Assembly (NCBI RefSeq): GCF_020536995.1
Contig: NC_068367.1
Coordinates: forward strand, 67,219,192-67,283,191
Length of the DNA: 64,000 nucleotides
Source: Dreissena polymorpha
Taxonomy: Eukaryota; Mollusca; Bivalvia; Myida; Dreissenidae
Reading direction: 5' to 3'
In this document: piece by piece, positions 57,177 through 64,000 of the stretch
How the letters are laid out: each line of letters starts with the position of its first letter
How positions within the stretch are numbered: position 1 is the stretch's first letter
Translations under genes and position numbers: made by a program
Notes under the pieces: model-generated
What the model saw: the letters and a program-made list of their open reading frames with translations, nothing else
Databases searched by the model: none
Told to the model about the DNA's origin: nothing

Positions 57177-57817
57177 TATGCCCACGAAGGAGGGCATATA
57201 GTGATCGCACTGTCCGTCCGTTTGTCCGTCATACTTTGCGTTTAGGTTTCGAAAAATGCTCATAACTTCTATGTCCCTTGAGATATAACCTTCATATTTG
57301 GTATACATGTGTATATGGACAAGGCCTTTCCATACGCCTTAACATTTTTACCCCTGTCACCTTGACCTTGAACTTAGGGTCCGCGTTTAGGTTTCGAAAT
57401 CAGCGTTTAGGTTTCGAAAAATGCTCATAACTTCTATGACCCTTGAGATATAACCTTCATATTTGGTATGCATGTGTATATGGACAAGGCCTTTCCATAC
57501 GCACACAAAATTTTACCCCTGTGACCTTGACCTTTGAACTTAGGGTCCGCGTTTAGGTTTCGAAATCTGTGTTTAGGTTTCTAAAAATGCTCATAACTTT
57601 ATGTCCCTTCAGATATAACTTTCATATTTGGTATGCATGTGTATATGGACAAGGCCTTTCCATACGCACACAAATTTTGACCCCTGTGATCTTGTCCTTG
57701 AACGTAGGGTCCGCGTTTAGGTTTCGAAATCTGCGTTTAGGTTTCGAAAAATGCTCATAACTTCTATCAAAGCGTTTATAGGGGGCATTTGTCATCCTAT
57801 GGTGACAGATCTTGTTT
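57177..57817 (+). repeat. Pearl-like repeat D, about four 165-bp units
   Basis: The head hairpin TATGCCCACGAAGGAGGGCATA precedes CTGTCCGTCCGTTTGTCCGTC. The phrase GTTTAGGTTTCGAAAAATGC starts units at about 57240, 57404, 57570 and 57734. The tail is AGGGGGCATTTGTCATCCTA with GACAGATCTTGTTTC. Each unit also has a doubled CGTTTAGGTTTCGAAAT. Confidence 0.8.
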
Positions 57818-57989
57818 CAATTATGAAAATAGTCCAAATCGCTTAACACAGCTCTCCTTAAAGGTCTCGGTGGGCAGGTCAGCCAATTGATGCATTCGGG
57901 AAGACGCAGTGGGACCTTGAATGACCTCTGAAATACACACATACCTGTGCGCAGCACAGCAGCTGAGGCTATTAAGTAACAACTTTTAT

Positions 57990-58289
57990 AACAGCCAATT
58001 CCTTATCAGATCAACAGGATAAACACAGAAAACCCCAATAACAGCCAATTCCTTATCAGATCAACAGGATAAACACGGAAAACCCCAATAACAGCCAATT
58101 CCTTATCAGATCAACAGGATAAACACGGAAAACCCCAATAACAGCCAATTCCTTATCAGATCAACAGGATAAACACAGAAAACCCCAATAACAGCCAATT
58201 CCTTATCAGATCAACAGGATAAACACGGAAAACCCCAATAACAGCCAATTCCTTATCAGATCAACAGGATAAACACGGAAAACCCCAAT
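57990..58289. repeat. 50-bp minisatellite, six near-identical copies
   Basis: AACAGCCAATTCCTTATCAG + ATCAACAGGATAAACACGGA + AAACCCCAAT repeats exactly every 50 bp from 57990; copies differ only at ACACGG/ACACAG. No spacers separate the units, so it is not CRISPR-like. Confidence 0.95.
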
Positions 58290-58880
58290 CACATTTTACT
58301 AAGTGATCAATAGAACCATTATTTCATTATGATAAGCAAAACATATTAAAAGAAAAATGTTTTATTTTAATATGAATATAATTTCCATGTCATTATTGGT
58401 TCATAATGATAAGTAATACGCTGTTAAATGAGAAAAATGCTGACTATGAGAAATAATTTATCCATATTGGTTTAAACACAACAAAAACGACATTTGTGAT
58501 ATTATTTTGATTGATATATGTTTAAATAAAACCAATATTAATTTTAAAACCAGCTTTTTGCATCAATGGCAATCTTAGCATTTTGACTAGGTACTTGGTC
58601 AGTAAATTGTCCAGGGAAGACACAATAAACGTTGATATAAACAGTATATTGCTTTCAAGATGAAGAAACATTTAAATACCGAAATTATCTAACCACAAAT
58701 ATTTGCCTTTCTTGGTCAGTCGGCATGGAAATCGTTCTTGAAAGACTGAATAGGCTACCAAAATGTGCCAATTTGCTATAAATAACAAAGCTTGATTTCA
58801 ATTTTCGATCGGAAAGTATTCTGCTTAGATGATCAATTTATAAGAAACAAATAGACTTGTAAAAGAAACGAATAGAAAGA
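58290..58880. other. AT-rich spacer
   Basis: Nothing recognised. Confidence 0.4.
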
Positions 58881-59090
58881 GCTTCGTCATGCAAAAATGG
58901 GTCTTATGCCACATGCGTCCTGCGAAGCCGCGCATCTCCCAGTCTGGTCATCAGATACCGAATGAGACCATGAAACCTTGCGTGATTTATGACGGATAGC
59001 ACAGCTCCTGACCAGAATGTGCGATTGCACAGACTGGGATTGAGCCACGCTAGCCGAAGCGCCATAAGACCAATTTTCGCATGATGCAGC
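58881..59090. mobile_element. Palindromic MITE (TGGGTCTTATG ends)
   Basis: GCTTCGTCATGCAAAAATGG + GTCTTATG at the left; CATAAGACCAATTTTCGCAT + GATGCAGC at the right. Inner arms CCCAGTCTGGTCA / CACAGACTGGGATTGAGC are also inverted. This is a hairpin-type family common in bivalves. Confidence 0.75.
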
Positions 59091-59229
59091 TCTGAAAGAG
59101 TGATTTGAATGTGTGGAAAGAAAAGGGAAACAGCATGTGCATGTTAATCAAATATTAAAATACCACAGATAGATAATCCACTGATAAGATAGCTTGAGGT
59201 GCGTATCGAATCTCGGTCAGCAGCGTGCA

Positions 59230-59560
59230 CTTCGCGACCGGGGCAACAGTCATCAACAGAAGATCTCCTTGAAGACTTCTCGGAAGAATCGCCCAGCGGA
59301 AATGTAATTGTCCGTAGGTGGATAGTGGTTTCACTACATCGTCTGAGGAGGGTCCAATAGGGGAATTTCTGCTAATCCAGCGAGTACCGTCATCCCTCGA
59401 ATCGGACGTCCTCTCCCACTGACTCACAGAACTTGGAAGGATCACCAAGCGCAATGGTAATTGTTCGTAGATGGATAGTGGTTTCACCACATCGCCGGAA
59501 GAAGAACGAGAGCAGCCGGGCAGCGAAAGTGGCAGCGTAGAGGGCGGACTTGGGCAGAGA
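59230..59560. repeat. Duplicated GC-rich block, two copies 154 bp apart
   Basis: 'gtggatagtggtttcactac' (59319) and 'atggatagtggtttcaccac' (59473) lie within similar ~80-bp texts that start GAAGAATCGCCCAGCGG / GAAGGATCACCAAGCGC. GC content is well above the surroundings and continues to about 59720. Minus-strand frames (CGETTIHLRTITIALGDPSK) look peptide-like, but I recognise no family. Confidence 0.55.
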
Positions 59561-60065
59561 TGCAGACCAGGACTTCGAGGGGGTGGCCCTATGAAGATAA
59601 CAGAAGTGTCCCAGGACGGCGGTGCTTAGTACGCTCAACGTGCTGGGGAAACCGTTCTGGTGTTCGGGTCGACAGCTGGTGACATCTAGAGGCCGTAAAG
59701 GCGGCGCAGTGCGCGAGGAGCGGAAAGAAGTTCTTTGTTAATTGTCAGCACTCCCTTGAAGGAGTAACCTTGTCCTTTTAAGTTTAACCAGACATGATTT
59801 AAATTGTCTACGAGTGCACAAAAAGGTCTCATCGTCCACCGTGCACTGGTCTATTTTGCGAAAAAATATTTCTTTGGCGAATAGCCGGGCAGCCGTTGTG
59901 AATTTTACCTAATTTTGCTAAAAATTAAATGTTTCCCATGAAAGGTCACAGGGACAGGTCCATACTTAATTATAGTACTGACAGTACTGGTGTGACGATG
60001 CTTTTGAAGAGGATGGATATAAAAGCATCAATTTAAGTTTATACACATCAACACAATTGTGTATG

Positions 60066-60257
60066 TGGGTACGAAAAAAAATTGGTACAAACATTTTGGG
60101 AACAAAAATTATGGCAAAAAATAAAATTGGGTACGAAAAATAATTCGTTTACGAAAAAAATTTGGGTAGGAAAACAAATTGGGTACGAAAAAAATGTGGG
60201 TAGAAAAAAATGGGTACGAAAAAAAAATGGGTATGAAAACAATTTGGGGGTACGGGG
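60066..60257. repeat. Degenerate GGGTACGAAAAAAA tandem repeat
   Basis: About ten irregular units of 15-20 bp built on TTGGGTACGAAAAAAA with variants (GGGTAGGAAAACAAAT, GGGTATGAAAACAA). The ~90-codon frames on both strands here are consequences of the low-complexity repeat. Confidence 0.75.
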
Positions 60258-61085
60258 AAGTAGTACCCGTGGGGAACTTGACCCATTCAGCGAAACTGGG
60301 AGGCGGGTTACATTCTCGATCAAATATAACATGAAATACCTTTAAAAAGATATTCGACGTGTATTTTCTGAACAACTTATCTTAAAAAAAGTTCTGTTAC
60401 AGTAAAACCTTTGTGGGTTATAACATTACGTTTCAGCAGATATATTCAAAACTTGACATCCTCTTTAATTACGCCATGCTCTTTAATTTCACATGAATAC
60501 TTAGTATCATACCAAACTTTATATTTCGTTGTTTCCTTTCTGAAGCTAATGATGTTATGTGTACGGACGTGATTTCACACAAATCTTCTCTTTTGATTAT
60601 TGTTTTTAAAAAATTAATAAGCTTAGGCATGTTTGTTCGTTAAGTATTGTTCAAATATCGCTGTAATAATATCGACTGTCCAATGTCGCGTTTTTTAAAC
60701 GGTGTTACAGTAATTTTTAACAATTTATTATCAATATTGCTGCCCTCGACACACTTATAAAAGATTATTGTAGCATTAATAAACCGAGTACAAATTAATT
60801 AATTTTCATAATAATTTTGATATATATTGACAAGGATATATGTTTAAAACTATTCAGAAATTTTAACAATGTAGAAAAATTTGTATCAATATTAAGATAT
60901 CATTATAATCTGTATCACTTCCAATAGGATTGCAGATTTGTAGATAAAGTTTAACTTCAAGTAAGACATCAACATGAAACCAGAAGATTTCTTTTCAGTA
61001 CATGTGTAATCATCATTTATAGGTTATCCAGATTATTGACGAGCAACATTAATGTCCAGTCTATTGATACATTAAATAGACGGTA
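60258..61085. other. AT-rich spacer
   Basis: Nothing recognised. Confidence 0.4.
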
Positions 61086-61090
61086 TTTTT

Positions 61091-61215
61091 AACACGATAT
61101 ATCGCCCTTTGGGTTACCTACACAAGGACGATATATCGTGTTAAATATATCATGCGTCGCCGCGACTGTCGCGCAAAATATCGTGCGTCGCCGCGACTGT
61201 CGCGAAAAATATCGT
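61091..61215. repeat. Hairpin plus 31-bp GC-rich tandem repeat
   Basis: AACACGATATATCG (61091-61104) pairs exactly with CGATATATCGTGTT (61129-61142). Directly after it stand two 31-bp units ATCATGCGTCGCCGCGACTG + TCGCGCAAAAT and a partial third beginning ATCGTGTATCGC. Confidence 0.8.
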
Positions 61216-61394
61216 GTATCGCTTCGTGTGTCTAGTGTCGCCCTTGATGAAAGAAGGGCGAGATTAAATATGGCACTATCCAGATTCCGTAAAATATAGA
61301 CGAGCAGTAGGTTTAATTCAGAACTCGCTGTGGGGTTTTCCGATTTCTGAGCGCGCGTGGGAGGTACAAACATTGTCACTTGTAGTATTTAATG

Positions 61395-61922
61395 GTTAAA
61401 GCGAGTTTAAACGATTTTGTCATATATTTATGAATTTATATAAAATTTGTAAAAAAAACTTATTATACATATATTTCATTATTAATTAAAATAAAAGTTA
61501 AAAAAAAAAGATGTGTCGAAAAATGCGAAATAAGCCAGATGTATGTACAGCCGAGTTCGCGAGCATGTATATCATGCATGTACAATGTGAATCTAAATTT
61601 AGTTTAAGTGCAGATTCGTTTATACGACACAAAGACACAATTTTGTTTTACGGATCATTTTAATTTCCTGCAACGACATCTATTCATACGACACACGAAC
61701 ACTAACTCCGATCCTAATAAAAAGACGAATGCTTCGGTTATTGTAGGAAAATATGTACGAAATATCTTCGTCGCAATCGGCTCGGGGCGAAATTTGTCTT
61801 TGCTGCATTTTATGTAATTCGTCTTCAATGCATAATTTTTCTTTCCTATTTTGTGTTATTGTAACATATTTTTATCAATATATTACAATATAACAAAAAT
61901 AAAAATCGTATAATCTCGACTA
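61395..61922 (+). mobile_element. MITE family X, copy 2 (complete)
   Basis: Left end AAGCGAGTTTAAACGATTTT, right end AAAATCGTATAATCTCGACT, inverted to each other. The interior is shared in inverse orientation with 55381-55850. The 69-codon frame inside is not matched by the sister copy and is not called. Confidence 0.72.
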
Positions 61923-62189
61923 ACCCGTAGATGAAATGTGCGATAAAGACTTTTTAAAGCTATTTTGGATACAAATATTTCTGCTTTGGCATCCTGGTTT
62001 ACTGTCTGTTTTGGCGTTTATTCTTGAACAAAAAAGCATGAGTGAACTTGACCTCCTAACTTTAATCTAGGTTTCAAATGGGAAAGTTGAATACATATGA
62101 CGTCCTTACAATTGACATCGGAAGCTGTCTTGTATGAAGAGCTAGAGCAACTTTGAATACAAACCCAGAGGCTCAGATTAGAAAGTGAG

Positions 62190-63330
62190 ATCTCCGGACT
62201 ACAGCTAGAAATGGATTACATGGACACATGGTCGGCCGAACGCAAAATACTGTCTCGAGATGCGGGTATGAAACAAGCGTCAAGCCCATGTATCTCGGAA
62301 CATACTCGAGCACCAGACCCGAAATATGCTCAAGATTCCCCGAAGTATGTGACCAAAAGACGGAGTACATCGCGACCCCAGGCGGAGACCCCGAGCAAGG
62401 AGCGTACCGCTATGAGACCTGCGACATATGATGGTTCCTGGTCCTGGTCCGATTTTTAAGCGCATTTCGATGCTTGTTCAGAGTTGAACAGATTGACTGA
62501 AAAAGAGAAGGGACTGTACCTTGTCGCATCGTTGAGAGGTCAGGCACAAGGTGTATTTGGAAATTTGTCCAAACAATGCAATGACTTTACAGAGCTTGTG
62601 ATAGCTTTGCAAGAAAGGTTTCAGCCGCCCAATCAAACAGAATTTTACCGGGTGCAGCTTCGAGAACGAAAATAGCGTGCATCTGAAAACTTGTCAGAAC
62701 TAGCGCAGGACATCAGAAGGCTGACAAATTTGGCTTACCCAACTGCCCAGCCGATGTTAGAGAAACCCTTGCAAAAGAGCAATTTATAGATTCGCTACAT
62801 AGCGTAGAGTTGAGGATACGCACCAAACAGGCTAGACCATCGAGTCTGAATGATGCTGTGCGTCATGCAGTCGAAATGGAAGCCTACTACAAAGTTGAGC
62901 GAAAGCACCTTGTCTCAAGTCAGGTGCTGGCAACATATACTGCGGAGGGCGATAGCCAGGTCAAACATCAGAACGACCTCAAGTCCTTGCAGTCTGCAAT
63001 TCAACAATTACAAAACGAGTTCCTTGAGTGGAAACGACAAAGTAATAGTGTCCTGAGGTCATTTCAACCTGGGAATACGAGCTCAGATAGACCGCGGAAT
63101 AACTTCCGAACACCTAGATGGAACCCAAGGCGCGCTAATGTTCCCAGGTATAATAATAGCCAAAGGTCAAATACGAATGCGTCATACAAAATGAACCGAA
63201 GTACAGATGACAAGGGTGGTGAAGTTAAGAAATCCTCTTTCAATAGGGTCGGCTTATTCTTCGTAACAGCACACATCGATGGTAAACCGTGGCTTAATGC
63301 ATGTCAAATAAGATTAGCCTGTGCACGCTG
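62190..63330 (+). mobile_element. Broken Gag fossil of a Ty3/gypsy-like LTR retrotransposon
   Basis: Fossil of the capsid (Gag) region: peptide-level resemblance to Ty3/gypsy Gag from other bivalve elements (a retrotrans_gag-like part around LVASLRGQAQGVFGNLS and a basic, Arg/Asn-rich C-terminal part). It is broken at about three places. No protease, reverse transcriptase or integrase follows, and no LTR pair is visible in the window, so only a fragment survives. A piece of an unrelated palindromic MITE (63296-63345) adjoins its 3' edge. It is old enough to be degraded but still easily recognisable. Confidence 0.75.
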
Positions 63331-63345
63331 ATTAGCTGTATCAAT

Positions 63346-63885
63346 GATTTGAAAAAACAACAACACACATCTCGACCTTTGCTTTAAGACACCTTCTTTA
63401 TAAATTTGAATGGGTTGTGGTCATTTCAAACCTGCGATAATAAAAGCTATAACATAATTTTGAAAACTAAGTTGCGTCTAAGATTATAAAACAGCGAACA
63501 AATTCAGTGCCTTCAGCGCTTTGGTTTATTTTTATATAGCTACTTACCTGATTTTACCAACCTTTAGTGAAGGTGCACCATTGAAACACTTTTGTTAATC
63601 GCTTGTATAATAAACTCGTTTGGATCATCTTTTATTATGCACACTTCACACCATTCGTCTGTGTTTTAAATATGTACTTACAGCTATGGAAACTATTGGC
63701 ACATGCCTTGGCAAACACCAATCATAGTTTTCCTAAATTAGGTGTGTGCTAAACGGTAGAAGATATATTTCACAAGATATTCTATTCAGTATTGATGGTA
63801 AGGTTCGTTATTTGTGGTAACGAACCTTACAATTTCAGTATTTGACCTTGAATGTACATTGTCAGGGTTTTATTAAATCTTTTTA
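63346..63885. other. Spacer with a 13-bp hairpin
   Basis: GTAAGGTTCGTTA (63798-63810) and TAACGAACCTTAC (63818-63830) form a perfect stem with a 7-nt loop. Nothing else recognised. Confidence 0.5.
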
Positions 63886-63891
63886 TTGCAG

Positions 63892-64000
63892 AAGGGGAAG
63901 TCTGCGGCTGAAGAAACAATGTTCCGGTTATTCAGTTGTCATCCAGAGAGAAGAAAAGACGCCGCGAGAAAAAAAAACATAAATGATGTGCGTGCGCACA
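63892..64000 (+). other. Possible exon at the window edge
   Basis: A good acceptor (TTTTTATTGCAG) is followed by an open frame KGKSAAEETMFRLFSCHPER and a basic stretch to the end of the window. It may be an internal or terminal exon of a gene continuing to the right. The family is not recognised, and the evidence is only the splice site and an uninterrupted frame of about 36 codons. Confidence 0.3.

Noticed and set aside
57990-58289. CRISPR-like array
   Set aside because: Units are contiguous without spacers and the genome is eukaryotic; it is a minisatellite.
60048-60375. Overlapping 87-94-codon frames on both strands
   Set aside because: Products of a degenerate GGGTACGAAAAAAA repeat with low-complexity translation.
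55381-61922. Long terminal inverted repeats of a large 6.5-kb element
   Set aside because: Each copy is bounded by its own short TIRs (AGCGAGATTATACGATTTT type), so they are two separate MITEs.
62190-64000. A complete LTR retrotransposon
   Set aside because: Only Gag-like text is present; no pol region and no LTR pair are seen before the window ends.

Overview
This 64-kb window looks like nuclear DNA of a bivalve mollusc. The reasons are an AT-rich background, small exons spread over kilobase introns, and a large load of repeats typical of bivalves: 'pearl'-like elements made of ~150-180-bp tandem units, tRNA-headed SINEs and TTAA-ended MITEs. Several repeat families resemble those I know from dreissenid mussels (zebra mussel and relatives), but the species cannot be fixed from the sequence alone. 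There are no bacterial-style operons, CRISPR arrays or rRNA genes.

Five host genes can be read exon by exon. (1) A minus-strand locus at 11.3-13.1 kb has a 66-aa LYR-motif microprotein (resembling vertebrate MIEF1-MP/AltMIEF1), and 71 nt after its stop codon a 276-aa ankyrin-repeat protein with a C-terminal SOCS box. The two look like one dicistronic transcript. (2) A nine-exon, 397-aa alpha/beta hydrolase of the ABHD1/ABHD3 type runs on the plus strand at 17.8-26.6 kb. (3) A two-exon, 533-aa secreted matrix metalloproteinase lies at 37.3-39.7 kb behind a TATA box. (4) A four-exon acyl-CoA-binding protein (85 aa) lies at 45.1-54.0 kb. (5) A possible exon sits at the right edge (63.89 kb).

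Mobile DNA fills most of the rest. 0-4 kb: two pearl-like arrays, one split by a 767-bp CAGGGG-ended transposon. 8-15 kb: pearl-like units, including three that carry a perfect AGGTCAnnnTGACCT palindrome. 25-26 kb: a homogeneous 169-bp array inside an ABHD3 intron. 31-34.5 kb: a decayed piggyBac transposase gene whose intron holds a 1.47-kb Mutator-like element. 34.6-36.2 kb: a TTAA-ended MITE with a tRNA-like core and a further TIR MITE. 40 kb: a decayed LINE fragment. 42-45 kb: SINEs, a microsatellite and an 892-bp element with 9-bp target duplications. 45.6-50.1 kb: a 4.5-kb TIR element inside ACBP intron 1, holding a LINE fragment and a 207-bp array. 52-53 kb: a pogo/Tigger-like element. 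57-62 kb: a pearl-like array, a 50-bp minisatellite and palindromic MITEs. 62.2-63.3 kb: a broken Gag fossil of a Ty3/gypsy-like LTR element.

The host genes are not functionally linked. Two of them (LYR-ASB and ABHD3) point away from each other and share short, inverted motifs in the 15.5-17.4 kb interval, which may hold their promoters. The most notable observations are the LYR/ASB dicistronic arrangement, the repeat-borne nuclear-receptor-like sites, and a set of elements with compound TIRs and 8-9-bp target duplications that can be delimited to the base.
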